Source: CAZFOB01 sp964520325 (GTDB taxonomy: Bacteria; Actinomycetota; JAICYB01). Taken from it: DNA of 64,000 nucleotides. Of this stretch, positions 52,216 through 61,599 are shown in pieces. The translations under genes and the position numbers were made by a program. The stretch covers positions 1-64,000 of the forward strand of contig CAZFOB010000006.1 of assembly GCA_964520325.1 (NCBI GenBank). The letters are read 5' to 3'. Below the pieces are notes generated by a model. The model was not told the origin of the DNA, ran no database searches, and saw only the letters and a list, made by a program, of their open reading frames with translations. The first letter of the stretch is position 1; every line of letters starts with the position of its first letter.

Positions 52216-53555
52216 CAAACCGACCCGACACGAGGTACGTCGCGGTCGATGGCGTTCATATCGCATACCAGGTGCTCGGTGATGGACCTATCGACATCGC
52301 GCTGCTCCTCCCCTTCAGGACTCCGATGGATCAGCTGTGGGAGGTCCCCCAGATCGTCGACACGCTCAACACCTTCGCGAGCTTCGGCCGCCTGATCCTG
52401 CACGACCGGCGCGGTACGGGGGAATCCGACCCGATCCCTTCCGGGCAACCGCCGTCACTCGAGGACTGGGTCGCCGATACGTGCTGCGTGATGGACGCGG
52501 TCGGTTCCGAGAGAGCGTGGCTCGCCGGCGTCGGCATGGGCGGCGCTATCGGGATGCTCATGGCCGCTTCACGCCCCGAGCGAACGCGCGGTCTCGTGCT
52601 CATGAGCGCCGTCCCCCGAACCACACCAGGACCGGACTTCCCATGGGGCATCACGAACATCGACGAGTTCTCCGAAGAGTTGGCTACGAACTGGGGCAAT
52701 GCGTCGAGGGTCACCTGGCGCATGCTGGCGCGCATGTCGGATCCGGAGGTCGCGGCGGAGATGAACAAGTGGATGGCTCGGAATGAGCGGCACACCGCCA
52801 GCCCGAGCAGCGTCCGCTCGCATATTGAGAATTACTGGCGCATCGACGTGACGGATGTCCTTCCCTCGATCCAGGTTCCGTGTCTCGTTGTGGCCTATCA
52901 CGGCGAGTATGCGAACCGATGGGAGATCAGCCAGTACCTGGCCGAACAGATCCCGGGCGCAACATTTCATGGATCGCCCACTACTGACTTCCTCGCCTTC
53001 TCTTCGGACCGCGACGAGACTCTCGCCGTCATCCAAGAGTTCATTACCGGGACCCGTCCCGCGCCCGTGATAGACCGGGTGCTCGCAACGGTCCTCTTCA
53101 CCGATATCGTCGACTCGACCCGACGCGCCGCCGAGCTCGGTGACACGGAGTGGCGTTCTCTTCTCGATCGCCACGACCATCTTGTCGACGACCAGCTCCG
53201 GCGGTTCGGCGGCAAGCGCGTCAAGCACACCGGTGATGGCATCCTCGCGACGTTCGATGGTCCGGCGCGTGCGATCCGCTGCGCTCAGGCGATCACCGGA
53301 GAGGTCCCGAAGCTCGGCATCGACGTCCGAGCGGGCGTCCACACCGGAGAGATCGAACGTCGGAGCGGCGACATCAGCGGGATCGCGGTCCACATCGGAC
53401 AACGCGTGTCCTCGATGGCCGGAGCCGGCGAGGTGCTGGTGTCGCGCACGGTGACCGACCTCGTAGCCGGTTCCGGTATCGAGTTCGACGACCGGGGCGA
53501 GCACGAGCTCAAGGGCGTGCCCGGACGCTGGCATCTCTACGCGGTGAAGTCGTGA
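52212..53555 (+). CDS. Alpha/beta-hydrolase-adenylate/guanylate cyclase fusion, copy 1
   Basis: 447 aa, organised like mycobacterial Rv1900c (LipJ). The N-terminal hydrolase domain (about 1-275) has HDRRGTGESDP and GVGMGGAIGML, where Met occupies the nucleophile position normally held by Ser. The C-terminal class III cyclase domain (280-447) shows VLFTDIVDST with a metal Asp, KHTGDGILATF with the second Asp, and GVHTGEIERR. The substrate/transition-state segment reads VHIGQRV (usual Asn replaced by His). GTG overlaps the S9 peptidase stop and the next copy's start overlaps its stop. Confidence 0.92.
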   Translation: MTNRPDTRYVAVDGVHIAYQVLGDGPIDIALLLPFRTPMDQLWEVPQIVDTLNTFASFGRLILHDRRGTGESDPIPSGQPPSLEDWVADTCCVMDAVGSERAWLAGVGMGGAIGMLMAASRPERTRGLVLMSAVPRTTPGPDFPWGITNIDEFSEELATNWGNASRVTWRMLARMSDPEVAAEMNKWMARNERHTASPSSVRSHIENYWRIDVTDVLPSIQVPCLVVAYHGEYANRWEISQYLAEQIPGATFHGSPTTDFLAFSSDRDETLAVIQEFITGTRPAPVIDRVLATVLFTDIVDSTRRAAELGDTEWRSLLDRHDHLVDDQLRRFGGKRVKHTGDGILATFDGPARAIRCAQAITGEVPKLGIDVRAGVHTGEIERRSGDISGIAVHIGQRVSSMAGAGEVLVSRTVTDLVAGSGIEFDDRGEHELKGVPGRWHLYAVKS

Positions 53556-54901
53556 ACGACCCACTCGAGATCCTGTACGCGCGGGCGCCCGACGGCGCCC
53601 ACATCGCATACCAGGTTGCAGGCGAGGGCGCGGTCGACGTCGTGATGTTCCGCACGCACTGGCACTCCATCGACGCGATGTGGGACGAGCCCTCGTTTGC
53701 GCGTTTCCTCCGCCGTCTCGGCTCCTTCGCGCGGGTCATCTTGTTCGACAAACGCGGCACCGGTCTCTCGGATCCGCTGTCTGCGTTGGACCCGCCGGCG
53801 CTCGAGCTCTGGGTCGAGGACGCACGCGCCGTGTTGGCCGCTGTTGGATCGGAGCACGCGGTCCCGCTCGCCTTCGCCTCGGGTGGGCTTGAGGCCATGC
53901 TGTTCGCGGCGACGCACCCCGAGCAGACGTCCGCTCTCGTCCTGATCAATTGTTACGCGCTGTCGGCCATGCGCGGTAAGCCGATGTTCGTCGGTGGCAT
54001 GTTGGTCCATGACCCGGAAGACCTCGACGATGAGGCTCAGTACGTGGAGCAGACTCCCGTCGACTCGCTGCGCATCGTCGCTCCGAGCGCCGTGGACGAC
54101 GACGACTTCGTCCGCTGGTTCCAGCGGGGCCGCCAGCGCTCGGCAAGTCCGGCGGTGATGATCGCACTTGGTCGCGTCCACATGCTGGCCGACGTCCGCC
54201 ACGTCCTGCCGTCGATCAGTGCGCCGACGCTCGTTCTGCATTCGGCGGACAACCTCTACCGTCCGAGCGATCATGGGCGCTACCTCGCGAAGCACATCCC
54301 GGTGGCGAAGCTCGTCGAGTTGCCCAGCGCTGATCACCTCTTCTGGGCGGGGAACATCGACCCCTTCGTGGACGAGATCGAGGAGTTCCTGACGGGCGTG
54401 AGACCGGCGCCCGAGCCGGACCGCGTGCTGGCCACTGTGCTCTTCACCGACATCGTCGCTTCGACCGAGCGTACCGCGGAGCTCGGAGACCGCAAGTGGA
54501 AGGAGATGCTCGAGCGGCACAACGCCTCGGTGAGGCGTCAGCTCGAGCGGTTCCGCGGGCGAGAGGTGAACACGACCGGGGATGGGTTCCTCGCGACGTT
54601 CGACGGACCGGCGCGAGCCGTGCAGTGCGCATCGGCGATCCGCCTCGCGATTCATCAAGTGGGACTCGAGGTGCGCGCGGGGATCCACACCGGCGAGGTG
54701 GAGCTCTTGGGAGGAGACATCGCCGGCATCGCGGTGCACATCGCGCAGCGCGTACAGTCGCTCGCGGAGCCGGGAGAGATCTTGGTTTCGAGCACGGTTG
54801 TCGATCTGGTCGCCGGTTCGGGCCTCGAGTTCGACGACCGTGGCGAACACGAGCTCAAGGGTGTGCCTCGTGCTTGGCGGCTCTACGCGGTGAAGGCATG
54901 A
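53552..54901 (+). CDS. Alpha/beta-hydrolase-adenylate/guanylate cyclase fusion, copy 2
   Basis: 449-aa paralogue of copy 1. The hydrolase half has LFDKRGTGLSDPLS and AFASGGLEAML; a Ser occupies the nucleophile position here. The cyclase half keeps VLFTDIVASTERTAELGDRK, VNTTGDGFLATF and the metal Asps; the VHIAQRV segment again has His. The C-terminal motif EFDDRGEHELKGVPRAWRLY is nearly identical in all four copies. GTG start overlaps copy 1 by 4 nt. Confidence 0.93.
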   Translation: MNDPLEILYARAPDGAHIAYQVAGEGAVDVVMFRTHWHSIDAMWDEPSFARFLRRLGSFARVILFDKRGTGLSDPLSALDPPALELWVEDARAVLAAVGSEHAVPLAFASGGLEAMLFAATHPEQTSALVLINCYALSAMRGKPMFVGGMLVHDPEDLDDEAQYVEQTPVDSLRIVAPSAVDDDDFVRWFQRGRQRSASPAVMIALGRVHMLADVRHVLPSISAPTLVLHSADNLYRPSDHGRYLAKHIPVAKLVELPSADHLFWAGNIDPFVDEIEEFLTGVRPAPEPDRVLATVLFTDIVASTERTAELGDRKWKEMLERHNASVRRQLERFRGREVNTTGDGFLATFDGPARAVQCASAIRLAIHQVGLEVRAGIHTGEVELLGGDIAGIAVHIAQRVQSLAEPGEILVSSTVVDLVAGSGLEFDDRGEHELKGVPRAWRLYAVKA

Positions 54902-56234
54902 CCGACGTTCCCGAGACGCACTACGCGCGCAACGGCGATGCGCACATCGCTTATCAAGCGTTCGGCGACGGCCCCGACCTTCTTCTATCGATGGGCATCC
55001 CGTATCGATGGACGCCTGGTGGGACGCTCCACAGCCGACTCGTTTCCTCCAGCGGCTCGCGTCGTTCTGCCGAGTACTCATCCTCGACCGGCGAGGTTGC
55101 GGTCTTTCCGACCCCATCTCACCATCAGATCCGCTCACGCTCGAGCAGCACATGGAGGACGCCCTCGCAGTTCTCAACGACGCTGGGTCGCAGCGCACGG
55201 CCGTGCTGGGATCGGACGTCATCGGCGGTCAGACGAGTCTGCTCCTCGCCGCGGCGCACCCAAGCCGGGTATCCGCGGCCATCGTCATCAACACTGCAGC
55301 TCGACTCGCCGCGGCCGCCGACTATCCGCCGGCCGATCTCACGACGGCCAGGCCTCCCCCCGACGTCGTCAATTCGATGATATGGCTCGCATCGGACGCG
55401 ATGGAGTACCTAACACCGAGCCACATCGAAGACGAAGCGTTCCGTACTTGGTGGAGACGGTCCGTCCAACGCAGCAGTAGCCCTGGGGCCAACCAAGCGA
55501 TGATGCACGTGAGGGATTCGAGTGACATCCGTTCCGTCCTGCAGACGATCCGTGTTCCTACGCTCGTCCTTCACAGGAGAGGCAACCAGATGTTCTCCGT
55601 CGAGCACGGTCGCTATCTCGGAGAGCACATCCCGGGTGCCAAGTACGTCGAGCTCGAAGGCAACGATCAGATCTTGTTCTCCGGCCCACAGGACGACATC
55701 CTCGACGAGGTCGAAGAGTTCGTCACCGGAAGCCGCCATGGACCCCAGATCGATCGCGTCTTGGCCACCGTGTTGTTCACCGACGTCGTCGCGTCGACCG
55801 AGCAGACGGCGAGGCTGGGCGATCGCGCGTGGCGCGACGTGCTCGACCAACACGACGCGATGGTAAAGCGCCAACTCGATCGTCACCGAGGTCGTTTCAT
55901 CAACACGACAGGCGACGGCATCCTGGCGTCCTTCGACGGCCCTGCCCGAGCGATCCTCTGCGCGTGCGCGATCCGGGACGGCGTTCGCCAGCTCGGCCTG
56001 GAGGTCCGCGCGGGACTTCATACCGGGGAAGTGGAGCTGCGGGACGAGGACGTGACGGGCATCGCCGTCAACATCGCGCGCCGTGTGTGCGATCTCGGCG
56101 AGACGAACGAGATCCTGGTGTCCAGAACCGTCACCGACCTCGTCGCGGGGTCCGGGCTCGAGTTCGACGACCGGGGCGACCACGAGCTCAAGGGCGTGCC
56201 CGGCCGCTGGCAGCTCTACGCGGTGAGGCCGTGA
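54898..56234 (+). pseudogene. Hydrolase-cyclase fusion, copy 3 (single frameshift)
   Basis: ATG at 54898 opens MTDVPETHYARNGDAHIAY and is coupled to copy 2. Near 55003 one base is missing; the frame then continues as MDAWWDAPQPTRF to the normal end EFDDRGDHELKGVPGRWQLY at 56234. The rebuilt length is 445 aa, as in copies 1 and 2. The nucleophile segment reads GSDVIGGQTSL (no Ser in the usual position). The cyclase domain keeps VLFTDVVASTEQT and INTTGDGILASF; it has the canonical VNIARRV. May be a pseudogene, a programmed shift, or an assembly error. Confidence 0.85.
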
Positions 56235-57552
56235 CCGACGTGCCGCAGACCCGCTACGCCATCTCGAACGGGGCCCACATCGCCTACAGGTGCTCGGCGA
56301 CGGACCGATCGATCTCGTCTTCGTGCGTCCGGCGCTCAACAACCTCGAGATCCAGTGGGAAGAGCCGCATCTCGCCGGATACCTGACGCGGCTTGCATCG
56401 TTCAGCCGGTTGATGGTCTTCGATGCGCGAGGATCGGGTCTGTCCGACCCGTTCGACCGGGGCGCACCGCCCACGATCGAGGACTGGGCCGACGACATCA
56501 TGGCGGTGATGGACTCCGTCGGTTCCGAGCGAGCGGCGATCGTGTCCGCGGGTCCGGCCGCCTACCGGTGCATCACGTTCGCCGCCACCCATCCCGAGCT
56601 CGTCACGTCACTGGTCGTGTGCGACGGGAGAGCGGGAGCATTTGCGACCCCCGACTACCCGCAGGGAATGTCGCAGGTGGAGAACGATCGACTTGTCGAG
56701 TGGGGGCACCGGGCGTGGGGTCTTGCACCTCAGCCGGGAACACACGAAGACGAGTTGCCGCCCGGCCGGTTAGCGTGGCTCAACCGGTACCGGCGGCTGT
56801 CATGTCCACCGGGGATCGCTGCCCTGATCTTCGCGAGCGTCGGCAACTGGAACGTGCAACAGGTGCTGCCGGTCGTATCGGTGCCGACCCTGGTGATCGA
56901 TCACGAGCACAACGTGCCACACGGTCGGTACATCGCCGAACACATCCCGAACGCGACGCATGTCGAGCTTCCGGGACGCGTGATCCACGCGTGGATGTAC
57001 GACGACCCAGACGCAGTCGCCGGAACGATCGAGCGGTTCGTCACCGGGACGAAGGGAACGGCCGATCTCGATCGGGTCCTCGCGACCGTCCTGTACACCG
57101 ACATCGTCGACTCGACGCGGCGCGCAGGTGCGCTTGGTGACAAACGGTGGCGCGACGTTCTCAACGCGTTCGATTCCCTTGTGGCTTCCGAGGTCGACCG
57201 TTTCCGCGGTCGAGTCATCAAGTCGACGGGTGACGGCCACCTCGCAACGTTCGACGCACCCGGTCGTGCCATCCGCTGCGCATTCGCTTTGCGGGACGCC
57301 GTCGGACGGCTCGACATCGAGCTCCGCGCAGGACTCCACACCGGCGAGATCGAGCTGCGCGGCATCGACATCGGTGGCATGGCCGTCAACATCGGTCGCC
57401 GCGTGTGCGACGCGGCCGAGGGGCGCGAGGTTGTGGTCTCCGGGTAGGTGCCGCCGCTCGTAGCCGGGTCCGGGCTCAAGTTCGAGGACCGGGGCGAGCA
57501 CGAGCTCAAGGGCGTGCCCGGCCGCTGGCAGCTCTACGCCGTTCGGGCGTAG
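56231..57552 (+). pseudogene. Hydrolase-cyclase fusion, copy 4 (frameshift and nonsense)
   Basis: GTG at 56231 starts MTDVPQTRYAISNGAHIAY; a base is missing near 56288 (tacaggtg instead of tac-cag-gtg), and the frame resumes at LGDGPIDLVFVRPALNN. The cyclase domain runs to VVVSG, where an in-frame TAG (57445-57447) interrupts it. The conserved C-terminal KFEDRGEHELKGVPGRWQLY then continues in the same frame to 57552. Rebuilt length about 440 aa. The nucleophile position is SAGPAAY (no Ser). Two independent defects make this the most decayed copy. Confidence 0.88.
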
Positions 57553-57580
57553 GCGTCGGTGCCTGGTGTTAAGTTTGGAT

Positions 57581-58120
57581 ATGGCCGTTTCCTCCCGTGA
57601 TAGGAAGCTCACGTACGAGGAGTGGCTCGTCTTCCCCGACGAAGAAGGGTTCCGCACGGAGCTCATCGACGGGGAGGTTTGGGTGGCTCCGCTTCCGAAG
57701 CCGCGACACCAAGAGATCGTGCTCCGGCTGGCCTTCATCTTCGAGGCACATCTGCGCGAACACGGTGGGGGGAAGATCTACCTCCCCGTCAACGTCCGGC
57801 TCGCCGACGACCAGGGGTTCGGACCCGACCTCGTCCTCATCCACGAGTGGGGAGACGATCCGGTCAGCTATCACGGTCCCCCGCCGCTGGTCATCGAGGT
57901 CATCTCCGATGGTCGCCGAGAGCGCATCAAACGAGATCGCTACGAACACCATGGGGTTCCGGAGTACTGGGCGGTTGTCCCGGAGACCGATCAGATTCAG
58001 ATCTTCAGACTGCGGGACGGTGCCTACGGTCACCCCGAGGTGTTCGAGGCGCCGGAGCTGCCCTCCCCACTTGCTCTGCCCGACCTCGCGGTCGATCTGG
58101 GTGAAGTCTTCTCCGACTGA
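57581..58120 (+). CDS. Uma2-family (DUF820) endonuclease-like protein, copy 1
   Basis: 179-aa PD-(D/E)XK-like protein. Conserved motifs are YEEWLVFPDEEGFRTELIDG, FGPDLVLIHEWGDDP, PPLVIEVISDGRRERIKRDR and VPEYWAVVP. The acidic and Lys positions (LVIEV, Lys and Arg in RRERIKRDR) fit the family. Function is unknown; restriction or transposon-related roles are suggested but unproven. Adjacent paralogue follows 28 nt downstream. Confidence 0.85.
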   Translation: MAVSSRDRKLTYEEWLVFPDEEGFRTELIDGEVWVAPLPKPRHQEIVLRLAFIFEAHLREHGGGKIYLPVNVRLADDQGFGPDLVLIHEWGDDPVSYHGPPPLVIEVISDGRRERIKRDRYEHHGVPEYWAVVPETDQIQIFRLRDGAYGHPEVFEAPELPSPLALPDLAVDLGEVFSD

Positions 58121-58148
58121 ACGTCGGTACCCGGTGCTAGGTTTGGAT

Positions 58149-58688
58149 ATGGCCGTCTCTTCCCGTGACAGGCGAAAGCTCACCTACGAGGAGTGGCTTG
58201 TCTTCCCCGACGAAGAAGGGTTCCGCTCGGAGCTCATCGACGGGGAGGTATGGGTGGCAGCGTTGCCCACGGTGCGCCACCAGCGGATAGTCCGGCGGCT
58301 GCTGCGCACCTTCGACAACTATCTCGAGGCGCATGGGGGCGGCGAGATCCTTCCTCCGGTCAACATACGTCTGGCCGACGATCAGGGATTCGGTCCCGAT
58401 CTTGTCTTCGTTCACGAGTGGGGCGACGATCCACTCACGTACCACGGTCCGCCACCGCTGGTCATCGAAGTCGTTTCCAGTCAACGGCGCGACCGCATCA
58501 AGCGGGAACGCTACGAACGGTACGGCGTCCCCGAGTATTGGTCGGTTCTCCCGGAAGCTGCCCAGGTTCAGGTCTTCAGGCTCCGGGACGGTCGATTCGA
58601 GATCACGATCGCCGAAGCACCTGCAACGTTGTCGCCGCTCGCCGTCCCCGGTCTCGTCATCGACCTAAACAACGTGTTCGCCGATTGA
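58149..58688 (+). CDS. Uma2-family (DUF820) endonuclease-like protein, copy 2
   Basis: 179-aa tandem paralogue of the preceding gene. FDNYLEAHGGGEILPPVNI, PDLVFVHEWGDDPLTYHG and IEVVSSQRRDRIKRERYERY match the first copy at many positions. The two genes share their upstream segment too (ggtttggatatggccgt at both starts), so the duplication unit included the translation start region. Converges with DUF2007. Confidence 0.85.
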   Translation: MAVSSRDRRKLTYEEWLVFPDEEGFRSELIDGEVWVAALPTVRHQRIVRRLLRTFDNYLEAHGGGEILPPVNIRLADDQGFGPDLVFVHEWGDDPLTYHGPPPLVIEVVSSQRRDRIKRERYERYGVPEYWSVLPEAAQVQVFRLRDGRFEITIAEAPATLSPLAVPGLVIDLNNVFAD

Positions 58689-58696
58689 CTCACGGT

Positions 58697-58918
58697 CTAG
58701 CTCGGGACCTGCTGCGCATCCTCGATCAACCGGCGCGCGTCGTCGACGTCCGACGCATCGACGAGGACGCGGGTGCCTTGGACGAACCCGACGTCGGGTC
58801 GCAAGCCACCGACGTCATCGCTCGACAATGACGCGTCGATCCCGTTCGCACGAAGCATCCCGGCGATCGCGATCGCCTCGCCCCGCGCACCGCGGAAGAC
58901 ACTGACGAGCTCGCTCAA
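58697..58918 (-). CDS. DUF2007-like signal-transducing protein
   Basis: 73-aa protein with VSVFRGARGEAIAIAGMLRA and a GTRVLVDASDVDDARRLIED end, fitting the DUF2007 family of small putative signal transducers. The stop is adjacent to the Uma2 gene (convergent), and its start overlaps the ffh stop by 4 nt, so it is translated after ffh. Confidence 0.75.
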   Translation of the reverse strand: MSELVSVFRGARGEAIAIAGMLRANGIDASLSSDDVGGLRPDVGFVQGTRVLVDASDVDDARRLIEDAQQVPS

Positions 58919-60279
58919 AAGCCCTTCATCTTCGGCAGGGCCTTGCGAGCCTTCCTGTTCGAACGTCCGATGACGCGTCCGGCGATGCCGCCGAATTGCT
59001 GCTTCATCATCTTGCGCATCATGTCGAACTGCTTGATGAGCTGGGAGACATCCTGTGGCTTGGTTCCCGAGCCTGTCGCGATGCGCGCGCGTCGCGAGCC
59101 GTTGATGATCTGGGGCTTCCGGCGTTCCTGACGCGTCATCGAGTAGATGATCGCCTCGGTCATCACGATCGCGTTCTCGCCGATGGCCTCGTCGGGGATC
59201 TTCCCGATGCCCGGGATATTTGGCAGCATCCCGAGCACGTTCTGGATCGGCCCCATCTTCTTGATCATGCGGAGCTGGTCGAGGAAATCCTCGAGGTCGA
59301 AGTTCGCTTCGAGCATCTTCTTCTCGAGGCGCGCCGCCGTCTCTTCCTCGAGGTGAGCTTCGGCCTTCTCAACGAGAGTGAGGATGTCGCCCATGCCGAG
59401 GATGCGTGAGGCCATGCGGTCGGGATGGAACGGTTCGAGGTCCTCGATGCGCTCCCCGACACCCGCGTACAGGATCGGGACGCCCGTCGTCTCGACCAGC
59501 GAGAGGGCAGCTCCACCCCTGGCGTCTCCGTCGAGCTTGGTGAGGATCGAACCCGTCGGCTCGAGCACGTCGCGGAACGACGCGGCGGCGGCAACAGCGT
59601 CCTGACCGGTCATCGCGTCGAGGACGAGCAACGTCTCGGTCGGCTCGACGACGTCGCGGATGCTCTTCGCCTGAGCCATCAGCTCTTCGTCGACGTGCAG
59701 ACGTCCAGCTGAGTCGACGATGAGCGCGGCGTAACCCTCGTTCTTCGCGCGCTCGAGTGCACGGCGAGCAACCGGGATCGGGTCGCCGTTGGGCTCCCCA
59801 GCTTCGACGTCCACGCCGATCTGGGCGCCGAGCTGACGAAGCTGCTCGATGGCAGCCGGACGCTGGAGGTCGCAGGCTGCGAGCAACGGCTTCATCCCGC
59901 GCGACTTGAGGTGGGCGGCAAGCTTCGCGGCCGCGGTCGTCTTCCCCGAACCCTGGAGACCGACGAGAAGGATCACAGTCGGGGGCTTGTCCGCGATCTT
60001 GAGGGCTCGATGCTCCGAACCGAGCAGCCTGACGAGCTCGTCGTTGACGATCTTCACGAGCTGCTGGCCCGGAGTGATCGACCGCAGGACCCCTTCACCG
60101 ACCGCCGCTTCGCGCACGCGGTCGAGGAACACCCGAGCCACCGGCACCGCGACATCTGCCTCGAGAAGCGCCATGCGGATCTCCTTCAGCCCTTCTTCGA
60201 CGTCGGCCTCAGTCAGGCGCCCTTTGCCGCGGAGGCGCTTGAAGGCATTCTCGAGTCGGTCTGAAAGGCTTTCGAACAT
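58915..60279 (-). CDS. ffh: Signal recognition particle protein Ffh
   Basis: GTPase that targets nascent membrane and secreted proteins with 4.5S RNA. N domain (ENAFKRLRGKGRLTEADV), G domain with LVGLQGSGKTTAAAKLAAHL, DSAGRLHVDEELM and LTKLDGDARGG, then a Met-rich M domain (QFDMMRKMMKQQFGG) ending KALPKMKGF. 454 aa, full length. Divergent from the secreted protease across 160 nt. Confidence 0.97.
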   Translation of the reverse strand: MFESLSDRLENAFKRLRGKGRLTEADVEEGLKEIRMALLEADVAVPVARVFLDRVREAAVGEGVLRSITPGQQLVKIVNDELVRLLGSEHRALKIADKPPTVILLVGLQGSGKTTAAAKLAAHLKSRGMKPLLAACDLQRPAAIEQLRQLGAQIGVDVEAGEPNGDPIPVARRALERAKNEGYAALIVDSAGRLHVDEELMAQAKSIRDVVEPTETLLVLDAMTGQDAVAAAASFRDVLEPTGSILTKLDGDARGGAALSLVETTGVPILYAGVGERIEDLEPFHPDRMASRILGMGDILTLVEKAEAHLEEETAARLEKKMLEANFDLEDFLDQLRMIKKMGPIQNVLGMLPNIPGIGKIPDEAIGENAIVMTEAIIYSMTRQERRKPQIINGSRRARIATGSGTKPQDVSQLIKQFDMMRKMMKQQFGGIAGRVIGRSNRKARKALPKMKGF

Positions 60280-60439
60280 CCGATGCGCAGCCTAACGAAC
60301 GCCTAGCGCACCAGTGGCCGGAGCGGGCCTTGGGTCGCAGGAGTCAACCCGTACCGCCGCCGGCCGATACAGCGTTTGCTGGAGGACGAGCGATCACGCC
60401 CCCGGGGTGGGGCCCGATAGAAAGAGTGGGGACGATATC

Positions 60440-61573
60440 GTGCGGCGCTCATTGGTTGGGCTTCTCATTTCGGCGTGCATCGGAAGCCTTGGCCTGGTTC
60501 CCCAGGCTCACGCGGACGCCGCCGGTCGATACATCGTCGTCCTGAAGGACACCGTGTCCGATCCGGAAGCAGTGGCCAAGGACCACGCGGGTCGCTACGG
60601 AGCGCAGATCGGGTTCACCTACAAACACTCGCTGAAGGGCTACTCGGCGATGATCCCTGAGAACCGCGTGGCCTCCGTCCGATCTGACGCGCAAGTGAAG
60701 CTGGTCGAGCTCGATCAGGCGGTCAGCACCGTCGCGCAAACGACCCCGTGGGGAATCACCAAGATCGGCGCCGACGTCAGTTCGACGCTCGCCGGCAACG
60801 GAAGCGGAACCGTATCGAACGTCCGCGTCTACGTCATCGACACCGGCGTCGATACGAAGCACGCGGATCTCAACGTCGCCGGTCACGTGAACTTCGCCGG
60901 AGGCAAGAACGCCGATTGCAATGGTCACGGCACTCACGTCGCCGGAACGATCGCAGCGAAGGACAACACAAGCAATGTCGTCGGCGTCGCACCGGGTGCA
61001 CCGATCACGGGCGTGAAGGTGCTTGGTTGCAACGGAAGCGGTTACACGTCCGGGGTCATCGCCGGCGTCGATTGGGTGACGGCTAATGCCGTCAAGCCTG
61101 CGATCGCGAACATGAGCCTCGGTGGTAGCGCGAGTCAGTCCATGGACAATGCGGTGATCGCGTCGGCAGCGAGCGGCGTCTTTTACGCGTTGGCCGCTGG
61201 TAACGAAGGCGCGGATGCGTGCAACTACTCACCGGCTCGCGCGGGCGGCGGAGCCAACAACGGCATCGCCACGGTGGCTGCGACCGACAGCGCCGACCGG
61301 GAAGCGTCCTTCAGCAACTACGGATCGTGCGTCGATATCTGGGCCCCCGGTGTGAATGTCGTCTCGACGCGACTTCGCAGCGGCACGACGACGATGTCGG
61401 GGACGTCCATGGCTTCTCCCCATGTGGGTGGGGGCGGAGCGCTCTTCCTGTCGACACACACGACAGCGACGGCGTCGGACGTCGAAGCCGCGATGAAGGG
61501 TGCGGCCCAGACCACCGGCACGCTGAGCAAGAGCGGCGCGCTGATCAGGCGGGAGGTTGTCGCGACGTTCTGA
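60440..61573 (+). CDS. Secreted subtilisin-family (S8) serine protease
   Basis: 377-aa exported protease. Signal peptide GLLISACIGSLGLVPQAHA; an I9-like propeptide follows (YIVVLKDTVSDPEAVAKDH to about residue 100). The catalytic triad is visible: Asp in YVIDTGVDTKHADL, His in NGHGTHVAGTIAA, Ser in TTMSGTSMASPHVGG. A disulfide-like ADACNYS sits before the active-site region. GTG start; divergent from ffh. Confidence 0.92.
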   Translation: MRRSLVGLLISACIGSLGLVPQAHADAAGRYIVVLKDTVSDPEAVAKDHAGRYGAQIGFTYKHSLKGYSAMIPENRVASVRSDAQVKLVELDQAVSTVAQTTPWGITKIGADVSSTLAGNGSGTVSNVRVYVIDTGVDTKHADLNVAGHVNFAGGKNADCNGHGTHVAGTIAAKDNTSNVVGVAPGAPITGVKVLGCNGSGYTSGVIAGVDWVTANAVKPAIANMSLGGSASQSMDNAVIASAASGVFYALAAGNEGADACNYSPARAGGGANNGIATVAATDSADREASFSNYGSCVDIWAPGVNVVSTRLRSGTTTMSGTSMASPHVGGGGALFLSTHTTATASDVEAAMKGAAQTTGTLSKSGALIRREVVATF

Positions 61574-61599
61574 GTCGCCCGGCAAGTAGCCTGGCGACT

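Noticed and set aside
53537..55222. 561-codon frame opposite the cyclase array
   Set aside because: It is antisense to conserved cyclase genes; its repetitive look simply mirrors the paralogues.
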